Assembly (NCBI GenBank): GCA_905221605.1
Contig: CAJNDS010002524.1
Span: forward strand, 384,249-415,248
Length of the DNA: 31,000 nt
Origin: Symbiodinium natans
Lineage: Eukaryota; Sar; Dinophyceae; Suessiales; Symbiodiniaceae
Direction: 5' to 3'
In this document: positions 1 to 9,498 of the stretch, one piece after another
Layout: every line of letters starts with the position of its first letter
How positions within the stretch are numbered: the first letter of the stretch is position 1
Notes under the pieces: model-generated
Seen by the model: the letters and a program-made list of their open reading frames with translations, nothing else
Told to the model about the DNA's origin: nothing
The model's database searches: none
Made by a program: the position numbers and the translations under genes

Positions 1-57
1 TTTGTAGTTCCTCTTCCGGTACCCCCTGGCCTAGGAGGCTGAGTCCTAGGCGCTGAG

Positions 58-120
58 ACCTCCTGCGGCTGGAGCAGCCCCGGCACACCCGAGATGAAGG
101 TGCGCGTCGCGAAGGCACAG
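58..120 (+). CDS. Exon-like island, unrecognised
   Basis: This short unique stretch before the first telomere-like block reads in one frame as TSCGWSSPGTPE followed by MKVRVAKAQ, with an ATG at 94. An in-frame stop at 40-42 limits the frame upstream. GC-rich codon third positions match the POR exons further along. It could be the last part of an exon of a gene that begins outside the window, or a first exon starting at 94. No family is recognised. Confidence 0.3.
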
Positions 121-714
121 GGGGAGTGTGTTTAGGGTTTAGGGTTTAGGGTTTAGGGTTTAGGGTTTAGGGTTTAGGGCTCAGGAGTCTAGGTGTGTAG
201 GGTTTCAGGGTCTTTGGAACGGGGTTTGGGTTTAGGGCTTAGGGCCGTGGAGGGCGGTTTTTCAGCCTCCCACGGATGAGCGACGTGTTAGGTCAAGTTC
301 GGGGGTGTTGGATGGCGCTTTTCGGGCAAGTTACAAGGGTTGTTACAGGGTTGTTGCAGGGTTGTTACAGGGTAGGTTCATTGGGTTTAGGGTTTAGGGT
401 TTAGGGTTTAGGGTTTAGGGTTTAGGGTTAGGGTTGAGGGTTTAGGGTTCATATCAATAGGGTTATAAGTATCCTAAACAAGGTTATAACCACAGTTACC
501 CGACTTACAACCCTACTCATCAGTACCCGAAAGAACCTGAAAGTATAGAACAGTCTAACAAGGTTCTATTCAGGACTGTTGCTCTGAGTCTAAACCCTAA
601 ACCCGAAACCCGAAACCCTAGACCCTAAACCCTACGTACACCCTAGACCCTAAACCCTAAACCCTAAACCCTAAACCCTAAACCCTAAACCCTAAGCCCT
701 AAACCCTAAACCTA
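121..714. repeat. Telomere-like blocks and AT-rich spacer
   Basis: G-strand telomere-like blocks (129-180, 384-445) and a C-strand block (590-714) flank a unique stretch. The stretch 445-585 has short motifs such as TTATAAGTATCC and CAGTACCC that recall the terminal inverted repeat element described at 13523-13656, probably as a worn copy. I see no coding sequence here. The G-strand then C-strand order is like that of the placed introns. Confidence 0.6.
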
Positions 715-790
715 AGTCGTTGGGCCCTCTAAGACCCAGGCCATGAAAGGGCTATTTGGGCTTGAGGGGCCCGGGATTGCAAGGGCGGAG
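715..790 (+). CDS. Exon-like island, unrecognised
   Basis: A unique 75-base stretch between a C-strand block ending in AAG and a G-strand block reads without stops as VGPSKTQAMKGLFGLEGPG followed by IARAE. It is flanked exactly as POR exons are, with telomere-like repeats on both sides and a preceding AG. Exon limits are uncertain and no family is recognised. Confidence 0.3.
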
Positions 791-1052
791 GGTTTAGGGT
801 TTGGGTCTGAGGGTTTAGGGTTTAGGGTTTAGGGTTTAGGGTTTAGGGTTTAGGGTTTAGGGTTTAGGGTTTAGGGTTTGGGGCTGAGGGTTTAGTGTTT
901 AGGGTTTAGGGTTTCGGGTGTAGCCTGTAGGGTTTAGGGTTTAGGGTTTAGGGTTATTTACCTACAGTTTAGTAGCATAACTACCCCGTAAGTAGCAGGT
1001 AGAACCCATCAAACACCGTAGATAAACAGGGATCCCAGCTAGAAAAAGCTAG

Positions 1053-1138
1053 GGGTGCTGAATGAGGACCACGTGGACGACTCCGAAGCGCGGCAGGAGG
1101 AGCGCGCGAACGCCAGACACCTTCTCAGAAGCTTGCCA
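1053..1138 (+). CDS. Exon-like island, acidic, charged helix
   Basis: After an AG|G acceptor (AGCTAG then GGG), one frame reads VLNEDHVDDSEARQEERA then NARHLLRSLP, a charged, probably helical segment, and ends at a possible GC donor at 1139. Composition and codon use are convincingly protein-like, whereas the ATG-initiated open frame over the same bases (from 1062) is in another frame and runs into repeats. The neighbouring element at 1146 begins eight bases after the proposed donor, so that element would lie at the very start of the intron. No family is recognised. Confidence 0.45.
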
Positions 1139-1145
1139 GCGCGTT

Positions 1146-1268
1146 CTTGGAGGTTCATGGGTACTTGTAGCCCCAACTAGAAGCCTACTTATATCCTATT
1201 TAGGGGACTTAAAGGGACTTAAGGGGGCTTATGAGCACAGTATTATTGGGGTTTTCAGCACCCAGAAC
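1146..1268 (+). mobile_element. Short inverted-repeat element (MITE-like), copy A
   Basis: It begins with CTTGGAGGTTCATGGGTACT and contains GGGGACTTAAAGGGACTTAA and GGGGCTTATGAGCACAGT. The reverse complement of 13523-13656 has the same blocks in the same order. The right end (GGGGTTTTCAGCACCCAGAA) is a weaker inverted match of the left end. No transposase is encoded. Likely a non-autonomous DNA element. Confidence 0.6.
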
Positions 1269-1835
1269 CCTAAACCCTAAACCCTAAACCCCAAACCCCA
1301 AACCCTAAACCCTAACCCTTAAACCCTGAACCCTACAATTGGGGTTATCAGTACCCTGAACCTCCAAGTTCGAGTCCCTGAAGCCGTAAACTCAATCAAT
1401 CCCAAGTCCAAGAACGCCTGGCCACCATAGGGCTCCTAGGGTTTAGGGTCTATGGTTTACAAGGTTTAGGGTTTAGGGTTTAGGGCTTAGGGTTTAGGGT
1501 TTAGGGTTTAGGGCTTAGGGCTTAGGGCTTATAATTAGGGTTTAGGGTTTTTAGGGTTTAGGGTTTAGGGGTGCTCCTAATGAACCTGAACGCCGAAGTC
1601 ATGAAATCCAACTTCCATGTCCCTCCTAAGCCCCCCCCCCCGCCTTATCCCCAGACTAAACCCTATACACACACCCTAAACCCTAAACCCTAAACCCTAA
1701 ACCCTAAACCCTAAACCCTAAACCCTAAACCCTAAACCCTAAACCCTAAACCCTAAACTTTAACCTAAACCTGAAACCCCAACCCTCTATACACCCTAAA
1801 CCTGAGCCCGAAAGCCCGGGCTCGGCGCCAAGGCA
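1262..1835. repeat. Telomere-like blocks with half an inverted-repeat element
   Basis: A C-strand block (1264-1320) is followed at about 1334-1370 by GGGGTTATCAGTACCCTGAA then CCTCCAAGT, which matches one end of the inverted-repeat element at 13523-13656. After that come a G-strand block (1438-1580), a unique stretch with a C tract (1630-1642) and a C-strand block (1672-1775). No credible gene is seen. Confidence 0.6.
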
Positions 1836-1934
1836 GTGGCGATGAGAAGCGGGAGTTGGGCTCCAGTCTTTCCAGGGTCTAGAGGGTTAGGGGCTGAGGG
1901 CGCAAGGGTTTCTGGGCTTTGGGTGGTCCAGGGT

Positions 1935-3000
1935 CTGGTGTCCGGGATCTCTCGGGTCTGGGCTCTTGCTGGTCTGGGCTTGTGCGGGTCTGGGCTTGTG
2001 CGGGTCTGGGCTTTCGGTGGTCCGGGCTCGCGGGGGTCTGGTGTCGGGCTCTTTCGGGTCTGGGCTGTCGGAGGTCTGGGCTCTTGCTGGTCTGGGCTTG
2101 TGCGGGTCTGGGCTGTCGGGGGTCTGGGCTTTCGGTGGTCCGGGCTCGCGGGGGTCTGGTGTCAGGCTCTTTCCGGTCTGGGCTGTCGGAGGTCTGGGCT
2201 CTTACTGGTCTGGGCTTGTGCGGGTCTGGGCTGTCGGGGGTCTGGGCTTTCGGTGGTCCGGGCTCGCGGGGGTCTGGTGTCAGGCTCTTTCGGGTCTGGG
2301 CTGTCGGAGGTCTGGGCTCTTGCTGGTCTGGGCTTGTGCGGGTCTGGGCTGTCGGGGGTCTGGGCTTTCGGTGGTCCGGGCTCGCGGGGGTCTGGTGTCA
2401 GGCTCTTTCGGGTCTGGGCTGTCGGAGGTCTAGGCTCTTGCTGGTCTGGGAATGTGCGGGTCTGGGCTATCGGGGGTCTGGGCTTTCGGTGGTCCGGGCT
2501 CGCGGGGGTCTGGTGTCAGGCTCTTTCGGGTCTGGGCTGTCGGAGGTCTGGGCTCTTGCTGGTCTGGGCTTGTGCGGGTCTGGGCTGTCGGGGGTCTGGG
2601 CTTTCAGTGGTCCGGGCTCGCGGGGGTCTGGTGTCGGGCTCTTTCGGGTCTGGGCTGTCGGAGGTCTGGGCTCTTACTGGTCTGGGCTTGTGCGGGCCTG
2701 GGCTGTCGGGGGTCTGGGCTTTCAGTGGTCCGGGCTCGTGGGGGTCTGGTGTCGGGCTCTTTCGGGTCTGGGCTGTCGGAGGTCTGGGCTCTTACTGGTC
2801 TGGGCTTGTGCGGGACTGGGCTGTCGGGGGTCTGGGCTTTCGGTGGTCCGGGCTCGCGGGGGTCTGGTGTCGGGCTCTTTCGGGTCTGGGCTGTCGGAGG
2901 TCTGGGCTCTTGCTGGTCTGGGCTTGTGCGGATCTGGTCCGGCTCGCGGGGGTCTGGTGTCGGGCTCTTTCGGGTCTGGGCTGTCGCAAGCTGTTGCTTG
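1935..3000. repeat. 118-bp minisatellite, about nine copies
   Basis: The landmark CTTTCGGTGG (or CTTTCAGTGG) recurs at 2011, 2129, 2247, 2365, 2483, 2601, 2719 and 2837, each exactly 118 bases apart. The unit is itself made of GGTCTGGGCT-type subrepeats and is rich in G and T on the + strand. As 118 is one more than a multiple of three, each copy shifts frame, and because the unit has no stop in the three forward frames, three long overlapping open frames arise (1836-3053, 1919-3091, 1966-2433/2452-3084). These Gly/Leu/Val/Trp/Ser-rich products are not taken as proteins. Confidence 0.95.
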
Positions 3001-3149
3001 CGCATCTGGGCGTTTTCCAATCAGAGGCGATTCAGGGTCCGGGCTCTCGGTGAGTGGGGCTTGTGCATGGCTCCATCACCCTAAACCCTAAACCCTAAGC
3101 CCTAAACCCTGAACCCTAAACCCTAAACCCTAAACCTCCCGCCCCCGAA

Positions 3150-3208
3150 GCTGCGGTGCCTGCATGGAAAAAGCGCTGAGAGGGCTGCAGGAATCTTGCG
3201 AACCCTAA
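3150..3208 (+). CDS. Weak exon-like island
   Basis: A unique stretch after a C-strand block reads in one frame as SCGACMEKALRGLQESCE. It is protein-like but short, the acceptor would be AAG|C rather than AG|G, and no donor is clear. Unrecognised. Confidence 0.2.
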
Positions 3209-3239
3209 ACCGTATACTGACCAGGATGGGCTTGTGTAC

Positions 3240-3240
<1 letters not shown>

Positions 3241-3272
<32 letters not shown>
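3241..3272. repeat. CT/TA microsatellite
   Basis: A (TC)n run passes directly into a (TA)n run just before the 9-bp tandem repeat. No gene is seen. Confidence 0.85.
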
Positions 3273-3311
3273 GTTTTTTAGAAAGGCGCTTTGTAGGGTT
3301 CTGGGTTTGGG

Positions 3312-3540
3312 GTTTATAGGGTTTATAGGGTTTATAGGGTTTATAGGGTTTATAGGGTTTATAGGGTTTATAGGGTTTATAGGGTTTATAGGGTTTATAG
3401 AGTTTATAGGGTTTATAGGGTTTATAGGGTTTATAGGGTTTATAGGGTTTATAGGGTTTATAGGGTTTATAGGGTTTATAGGGTTTATAGGGTTTATAGG
3501 GTTTATAGGGTTTATAGGGTTTATAGGGTTTATAGGGTTT
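3312..3540. repeat. Tandem 9-bp repeat GGGTTTATA
   Basis: About 25 near-perfect head-to-tail copies of GGGTTTATA, with one variant (GAGTTTATA near 3399). The unit resembles the telomere heptamer with two added bases. Because nine is a multiple of three, each frame gives a pure tripeptide polymer (Gly-Phe-Ile on the + strand, Lys-Pro-Tyr on the - strand), so the open frames at 3196-3549 and 3205-3579 are repeat artefacts. Confidence 0.95.
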
Positions 3541-3562
3541 GGGGTTTAGGTGGGGATTCAAG

Positions 3563-3645
3563 GGCCGATTTTCGCGCATCCTGGGGAAGGAGCCCCCAAG
3601 CCGTTCCCAATTTCCGTCGCCTCATGACCTCGTTTGTGCGGTCTT
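3563..3645 (+). CDS. Exon-like island, basic/aromatic
   Basis: After CAAG|G, the frame reads ADFRASWGRSPQAVP then NFRRLMTSFVRSW, open until it meets a telomere-like block. Protein-like, flanked by repeats like the placed exons. It may belong to the same gene as the 4184-7751 exons, but I could not fix its donor or phase. Unrecognised. Confidence 0.35.
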
Positions 3646-4183
3646 GGGTTTAGGGTTTAGGGTTTAGGGTTTAGGGTTTAGGGTTTAGGGTTTAGGGTGT
3701 GGGGAACCCGGAACTGTCAACCCATGAAAAAGCATCGAATCCCCGAAGGCACCAGACGGCTGAGGTGTTCATAAGACCCCAAGGCACGCAAAAACTCTGA
3801 ATCCTAAACCCTTAACCCTTAACCCAGATAATCACACCCTAGACTTTTCTTCGACATCCCTTGGCAACTCGGGAGGCAAAACCCCACTATGGACACATGT
3901 GGACACTAAATGCACCGAACAATGCCCCTAGAATACCAAAATGCCCCCCATACCTTAGATGCCCCCCCAAAGAAGCCCTAAACCCTCTAACCCCTAAACC
4001 TGAAGCCCCAAACCCCCAAAACCCTCTAAACCTCAAGCCCGAAACCCGAAACCCTAAACCTTAAACCCTCCTCGGAGTTGAGGTGTTTAGGGTTTAGGGT
4101 TTAGGGTTTAGGGTTTAGGGTTTAGGGTTTAGGGTTTAGGGCAGCCCTAAAGCCTGAGCATAAGTTCCAAGCCCTGAAGTTAG

Positions 4184-7100
4184 GGGATTTCGGCTCCGCT
4201 TCTGCCGGTGGCGAAGGTGCAGCAAGTGATGCGAGACGATCCGCAGAGGCTAGATCGCATCGCAGGGGGCCAGGACCTTCACAAACCGAACGCTGTAGGG
4301 TTTAGGGTTTAGGGTTTAGGGCTTGGGGTTTAGGGTTTAGGGTTTAGGGTTTAGGGTTTAGGGTTTAGGGTTTAGGGTTTAGGGTTTAGGGTTTAGGGTT
4401 TAGGGTTTAGGGTTTGGGTACCTTAAGGCTCCAAGGACTCTTGTGTCAGGGTTTTGGGGCCAAAGGCCTTATAATATAAGGCTTTTGGGCTGTTTTGAGC
4501 CCCAGGGTAACACTCTGATTCTACATCCCAGCACAGCTACGTCTCATCAAGGGGCTTGCCTTGGGTAGGTGTAGTAGCAATTCATCTGATTCTCTCACCA
4601 ATAGTTATATCTCTTTTTGTTGCTGTTAAGGTTCATTCTACTTATGAACCAAGTAGAACTGTACTTATCACCCACTTACAAGCCCCTGAAGTGCCCCAAT
4701 ATGGTAATATGTACAGTTATCAGTACAGTTGTACTTGGTTCATGACGACCGCAATCCCCTGACCCACACGTCCTCACCGGACAAAACCTTCGAGCCCGCT
4801 CTCAGTGAGCAGGACCTGCAGCGAGTGGCCGAAAGTCCGCTGCTCACAGGCAATCCTAAACCATAAGCCCTAAAATCGTTCTGAGCCGGAGGCTTCCGGC
4901 ATTTGGGTACCTTTTTAGTACGGTTAACTATACGCAGGGTAGCTTTGGTTTTAGCCTCATTAAGGGTGTTATTTAGGGTAGCTGAGAAGTAGGGTTATAC
5001 ATAGGGTAGCTCTGGTTATTACCTTACTCAGGGTAGCTCCAACCCTATTCCTAAGTACCCAGAAGCTCCAGGTATGGCTTCATAATGATTCATAATGGTC
5101 CTTCAGACCAGGGAAACTGGGCGATTTATTCTGGGTCTTTCTTGGTGCCTTAAACCCATAAACATGATATGCGATAGCAGAGACTCAAAACCTTGAGTTG
5201 GATCACACCTCTCCCCACAACCACATGTGAATGCTTGTGTGGCTGGGGCATCCCTGCCGAGGGTTTAGGTTGGGGATGGCCCCTCTCTTCCACTAACAGT
5301 CCGTATTTGGGGTTATAGTACCCCCGATTATAATCCCTATGAAACACTGTTAGAAAAAGGGGGAACATCCCAAGTTTAGGTTTTACTTGGAGGTACGAGG
5401 GGAGTAATGAGGAACCACACTGAGCGTGGCAACCGGAAGCTCCAAGCCCTAGCTCAATTTGGGGTACTCGTAGCACTGCTTATATGGACCCTAAACCCCA
5501 AAGCCTGAAACTCTCACCCCCCCCCCCTCCCCCAACAAAAAGAATGATAATCAATAAACAAAGAACATAATAGAAAAGCATGAATCCAAAGCCCTTCTTA
5601 GGCATCTCGGCTTTAGGGTTCAGGGTTAGGGATTTAGAGGGTTTAGGGTTTAGGGTTTATAAGGTTTAGGGTTTAGGGTTTAGGGTTTAGGGTTTAGGGT
5701 TTAGGGTTTAGGGTTTAGGGTTTAGGGTTTAGGGTTTAGGGTTTAGGGTTTCGGGTCGCAGCCTCCGGCCCACGCCCCCCACGCAGGCCGCGTGATTGCC
5801 CAACTGGCGGCCGAGGTGGCTCCAGCTGCACCCCGAAGCGCCCCTGACCCTAAACCCTAGGGTTTAGGGTTTAGGGTTTAGGGTTTAGGGTTTAGGGTTC
5901 AGGGTTTAGGGTTTGGGGTTTGGGGTTTAGGGTGTAGAAACCTAAACCCTGAACCCTAAAGCCCTAAACCCTGCTCTCAACCGGTAGCCTAGAACCCCCA
6001 GTCCGCCCTAAAGCTTGGAAGAAGAGCCGAGGCACAGAAAGAAGGATGTGGCGGTGTGGGGTTTATGGAGTTTCGGGTTTTAGGCTTTGGTGAGCAGGGT
6101 TTATAGGCTGAGTCATCCCAAAACCCTACACCCTAAACCCTAAACCCTGAACCCTAAACCCTAAACCCTAAACCCTAAACCCTAAACCCTGAACCCTAAA
6201 CCCTAAACCCTAAACCCTAAACCCTAAACCCTAAACCAGGGTTGAGGGTTTTGGAAGCCGGGGTGGGCAGGCTGACTTCCGAAAGGATCGCGGGGGATGT
6301 TTCGAAGAGGCCTGCGGCTGTAGTCGTTTTGGGTCTAGGGTTTAGGGTTTAGGGTTTAGGGTTTAGGGTCTAGGGTCTGAGTCTGGGGTTTTGGGTGTGC
6401 AAGCTTGCAAGGAGGGGGCCCCTTACTACAGTTAAGTGACTTGTAACCTCAGATAGGATCCTTAATCACCCAATTTAGGGCCCCCATAACTGACAAACGT
6501 GAGGGACTCATAATCTAAGACAGGATCCTCAAACCCAATTTAGGCACCGAAAAACTCTACTTAGCACTAGGGGTGCCCCTTTTAGGGCTTAGGCTGTAGG
6601 ATGCACAATGTCCCTTGCATGGAATTAGTCTTTTTTTTTTTTTGTGGGGGGGGGGGGGGTTATTGGGCTAAACCTGAAACCCTGAACCCTAAACTCACAA
6701 ACCCCCATACCCAAAATCCCCAGATCCCGAAACCCTAATCCAAAACCATACTAAACCCTAAACTCCCAAACCCCGTACCCAAAACCCCCAAATCCACTAA
6801 ACCCTAAACGGCCCGTCAAGGAGAGCTACCGGAAGCCGCCCTATGTGACTCCTCCGGGACCCTGCAAGGTTACCGCCAGGTTTCAGAATTTCGGGTGCTT
6901 TGAGGTTTAATTAGGGTTTAGGGTTTAGGGCTTATGCCGTATTATCCCGTTTGCAAATGGCTGCATGGTGTAGCGGCTTGGGGCACTACGGTTTTAGGGT
7001 TCAGGGCTCTGGGTCCTTGGGTTTTAGAGCACATGCCAAAGGCCGGAAACACCGCAACCCCAAGCTCAAAGATTGACGCTTGTTACCCTTATCCCTTAAC

Positions 7101-7751
7101 CCTTAACCCTAAACCCTAAACCCTACACCCTAAACCCTAAACCCTAGAGCCATCGGGCAGCATGGCTCTTCAAAACCCTAAGCGCTCAACGCTAAACCCC
7201 CAGGATGGGCCATTCGGCCCTAGAATCCCCAGAGTCAACCCTATGAAGGGCCGCTTTTAGGGGTTTTTTAGGGCATAGTAGCCCATGCTGGCACAACCCA
7301 ACCCTACAAACCCTACAAACCCTAAACCCTAAGCCCTCAAACCCTACAAGCCTACAATGCTGCCCTGAAGGACTGACTGGTGGAGTCTGCATCGTGGCTG
7401 AGGCTGTCATGTAGGAGCCTGCTGCCCCCGCACCCCCTTCACTACTTAAACCCTGTACCCTAAACCCTAAATCCAAACATCCCAAAACCCTAAAGCCCAG
7501 CCTCCCCCGGGCCAACGCAGGCAGCTCGAGACCTGGGCCTGCGCGACGGCGGTCCCCCCGGTTCTGCGGCCGGGGACACTTCGCAGCTCTTGAGTTCAGG
7601 GTTTGAGGGTTTAGGGTTGAGGGTTCAGGGTTCGAGGGTTAGGGTTGAGGGTCCAGGGTTATAGGGTTTCGTGTTAGGGTTTATAGGGTTCAGGGTTCAG
7701 GGTTTAGGGATCTCTTGTAGGCTTACCTACCAGTGCCTTTTGGGCTATGAG
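4184..7751 (+). CDS. Unrecognised multi-exon gene (partial), chained by phase
   Basis: Proposed exons: 4184-4261, 4813-4849, 5787-5845, 6271-6309, 6821-6868, 7521-7585 and perhaps 7721-7751. The first includes LPVAKVQQVMRDDPQRLDRI. The second and third join as DLQRVAESPLLTG with RVIAQLAAEVAPAA. The fourth is ADFRKDRGGCFEE, the fifth ESYRKPPYVTPPGPCK, and the sixth AARDLGLRDGGPPGSAA onward. Each junction keeps frame, acceptors are AG|G, and donors are GC (4262, 4850, 6310, 7586), GA (5846) or GT (6869), as in the POR gene. The first exon recalls the N-terminal helix of NF-YC/POLE4-type histone folds (LPxAxVxxxM), but later exons do not continue that fold, so function is unknown. Neither a start codon nor a certain stop was found. 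Introns are filled with telomere-like blocks. Confidence 0.5.
4644..4744. mobile_element. Inverted-repeat element, about 101 bp (MITE-like)
   Basis: The left end ATGAACCAAGTAGAACTGTA and the right end, read in reverse complement as ATGAACCAAGTACAACTGTA, match in 19 of 20 positions, and similarity continues for about eight more bases. No coding capacity. It sits within the proposed intron 4262-4812. The open frame 4556-4762 is a shadow of it. The ends share the words GAACC and GTACTTAT with the 13523-13656 family, so this may be a subfamily. Confidence 0.65.
4890..5075. repeat. Worn inverted-repeat element with GGGTAGCT motifs
   Basis: GGGTAGCT occurs four times (about 4937, 4977, 5007 and 5031). 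The left end (GGAGGCTTCCGGCATTTGGG then TACC) and the right end (AAGTACCCAGAAGCTCC) are approximate inverted matches. Probably a degraded relative of the 13523-13656 element inside the intron 4850-5786. No gene seen. Confidence 0.4.
5076..5640. other. Unique intronic stretch, no supported gene
   Basis: It contains an open frame on the - strand (5150-5476, 108 residues) with no recognised motif, no splice context and a composition that does not look selected; I do not call it a gene. The segment near 5300-5345 (GGGGTTATAGTACCCCC, GATTATAATCCC) recalls the dispersed elements. A C tract lies at 5515-5532. Confidence 0.4.
6425..6560. repeat. Local duplication in the intron 6310-6820
   Basis: ATAGGATCCTTAATCACCCA followed by ATTTAGGGC (about 6453-6481) reappears about 68 bases later as ACAGGATCCTCAAACCCAAT followed by TTAGGCACC. 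The copies are diverged. Possibly part of another dispersed element. No coding signal. A T run followed by a G run lies at about 6631-6659. Confidence 0.45.
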
Positions 7752-7956
7752 GCAATGCCGAGCTAATGTCGAAGCCTCATTGCGTGAGCATGCAGCAACC
7801 TCAGTGGAGGCTGTTGACTGGAGGTCATAGCTGTTGTCAATCGTTGACAGGTTGCTTGCTTGACTTGCATTTCCTGTGTGCGCGTTGCTGAGTGCCTTCG
7901 TGCGAGTCCTGGCCCTGTATGGACAAGGGGATGTGGACTCGGACCCGAACATAGGT

Positions 7957-7969
7957 TGCGTAGCCATTT
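7957..7969 (+). other. Possible relic of the dinoflagellate spliced leader
   Basis: CGTAGCCATTTT matches 12 consecutive bases of the conserved dinoflagellate spliced leader as I recall it, just upstream of the open frame starting near 7984. In dinoflagellate retrogenes, leader remnants are kept at the 5' end of the reinserted cDNA. Here the leader's last bases (GGCTCAAG) are not preserved, and on the other strand the same bases are an ordinary start context (AAAATGGC), so chance is possible. Confidence 0.3.
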
Positions 7970-7983
7970 TCAGCTGCGTTTGA

Positions 7984-8352
7984 AGGGAACCTGCAGTTCT
8001 GTCGAAGGGCTGTGTGCGTGCCTCTCTTCAAGCCAAAAGGGAACTTCTTCACCAAGAGCATGCTCTTGAATTGCTTGAGGCTGTTCCAGCCAGGCCTGCC
8101 AGACCGTTGCCAGTCTTACATCTTAACTTGTTGGATGTGCCAGCCGCTGACGAAGCGATCGTCGAAGCGCTGGTGTACCGGAGCAAGCTGACACGAACAA
8201 TTCATCAAGTGTCAGACGCGCCAGAGGCAAAGTTCCGTTGCGGCAGAGTGGTAGCAGCAAGCTACCAAAGGATTGGCGCGATGCCAAAGTCTGCATATCC
8301 GATATGCAAGTGCTGCTTCAAGAGCTGCGACGAACCCGAGAGTTCAAAGTAA
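7984..8352 (+). CDS. Open frame, unrecognised, first part of island
   Basis: From the stop at 7981 the frame is open to TAA at 8350-8352. Coding-like composition is best up to about 8220 (RELLHQEHALELLEAVPARP, VYRSKLTRTIHQVSDAPEAK). Downstream of that point another frame looks better, implying a splice or frameshift near 8199-8240. No ATG lies near its 5' end. No known family is recognised. Confidence 0.35.
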   Translation, partial: REPAVLSKGCVRASLQAKRELLHQEHALELLEAVPARPARPLPVLHLNLLDVPAADEAIVEALVYRSKLTRTIHQVSDAPEAKFRCGRVVAASYQRIGAMPKSAYPICKCCFKSCDEPESSK

Positions 8353-8606
8353 TTGAGAAGCTAGCGCGTCGGATCGTGTGCTGCGGGCACTCAGCATGGC
8401 TCGCGAGAAGCGGGCAAGAGACAAGGCGGCTGGTCCGAAATTGGGCCAAGTGTTTGAAAGTTCTGAGTAAGGCCAGTAAACTGGACCTACTGCTTAGCTT
8501 CAAGGTTGAAGCCGCCGGAGCGGGCAGTGTCGGTGCAGGTTTCCAGGCTTTCAGTGACTGTGTTCTGTTTGTGTTTTTTTCTTTTTATGAGAGAGTTGTG
8601 AGTTGA
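8199..8606 (+). CDS. Open frame with helical, basic segment (TFIIS N-terminal-like?)
   Basis: The frame includes MQVLLQELRRTREFKVIEKL followed by ARRIVCC and, a little later, ETRRLVRNWAKCLKVL. The order (leucine helix, a basic turn, then RxLVxxWxKxL) loosely recalls TFIIS N-terminal/LEDGF-type helical bundles, with an insertion in the middle. The end of the frame (VLFVFFSFYERVVS) looks like untranslated sequence. It continues the 7984 frame after a frame switch. Low certainty on family. Confidence 0.3.
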   Translation, partial: NSSSVRRARGKVPLRQSGSSKLPKDWRDAKVCISDMQVLLQELRRTREFKVIEKLARRIVCCGHSAWLARSGQETRRLVRNWAKCLKVLSKASKLDLLLSFKVEAAGAGSVGAGFQAFSDCVLFVFFSFYERVVS

Positions 8607-9338
8607 CGCCCTAGTGATCAAGTCTTCTTGTTGACCGTTTTGTGGTGCGTTTTGTTTGCATGTAGGGCATGCGCGTAGTTGCGTTGACTTGGCAAGGGTG
8701 TACGTGCACTGTAACAGACAAGAGGCAGCCGAGCGGCCAGTGCGTTGGGCTTCTGAGATTACATACTGCCCGAGTGGGCCGAGGTGCGTAGCGTGGAGAC
8801 CATTCGTACGCAGCTAAGCAACTTGAATTGTCCTGCTTCTTCGCTTGTCACGCCTTTGCTTGCGAACACCGCAAGTAGCTTGTTGCGCAGCCATGTCCGT
8901 CACTGATACCACGGGCTACAGCTTCGGGTCTCGGCAGACCAGCGCTTGATCCGATCGGGTGTTGGTACTTTAGCCAAGTACCTCTTGTGCAGTCCATACG
9001 TTCCGCGTCAACCTGTTGAGGCGCCTTTCAAACTTGCAGTCAAGGACGTGCTCAAAAAGGATGCCACCGTCGCGTAACTTGCAGTTCTTTGACGGCTGCT
9101 GCGTGAGGCGTACTCAATGACTGCTGCTGAGTTGCGCCACTCTGAAGAACCACCGAGAGGATGCCCCAGCCAAGAAGCTGGTGCAGCCAGAGCTTGGATC
9201 CCGATCGGCTCAAGAAGCGACAGCAAGTCTGATGGCCAGAGCTCAAAATCGAAGGCATCTGCGAGCCAGCTGGCAGACTGGTGGACCGTTTGGTTCACCA
9301 GTGTGAGGAAATCGGGTATCGCGTGTTGAGTTGTCACG

Positions 9339-9498
9339 GTGTATCAGCAAGGAACATCTGCTGACAGCAAGGAATATCGGCGCCTGACGATTGACGGCTC
9401 AGGTACTGTGCGTATCAAAGGCAAGGATGTCAAAACCGAAGCAGGCGTTTCGTCTGACATGCTGTTGAACTATGCCTTGACACGGAGAGGTCTTGCTG
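9339..9498 (+). CDS. Exon-like segment, unrecognised
   Basis: The frame reads EYRRLTIDGSGTVRIKGKDV then KTEAGVSSDMLLNYALTRRG and LAG, followed by GTGAGT at 9500, a textbook GT donor. Strongly protein-like. I cannot name the family. It could be the last coding part of the island gene or a fragment of a lineage-specific element. Confidence 0.4.

Noticed and set aside
1836-3091. Long Gly/Trp/Val-rich proteins (405, 390 and 210 residues)
   Set aside because: They are three frames of one 118-bp tandem repeat, with no splice context or non-repeat coding sequence.
3196-3579. Gly-Phe-Ile and Lys-Pro-Tyr repeat proteins
   Set aside because: They are frames of the GGGTTTATA satellite on the two strands; the 9-base unit forces them to stay open.
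4184-4261. NF-YC/POLE4 histone-fold subunit
   Set aside because: The LPVAKVQQVM word fits the first helix, but the next phase-compatible exons do not continue a histone fold, so the name is not used.
5150-5476. 108-residue - strand protein
   Set aside because: Falls within an intron of the proposed + strand gene, has no motif, and overlaps words of dispersed repeats.
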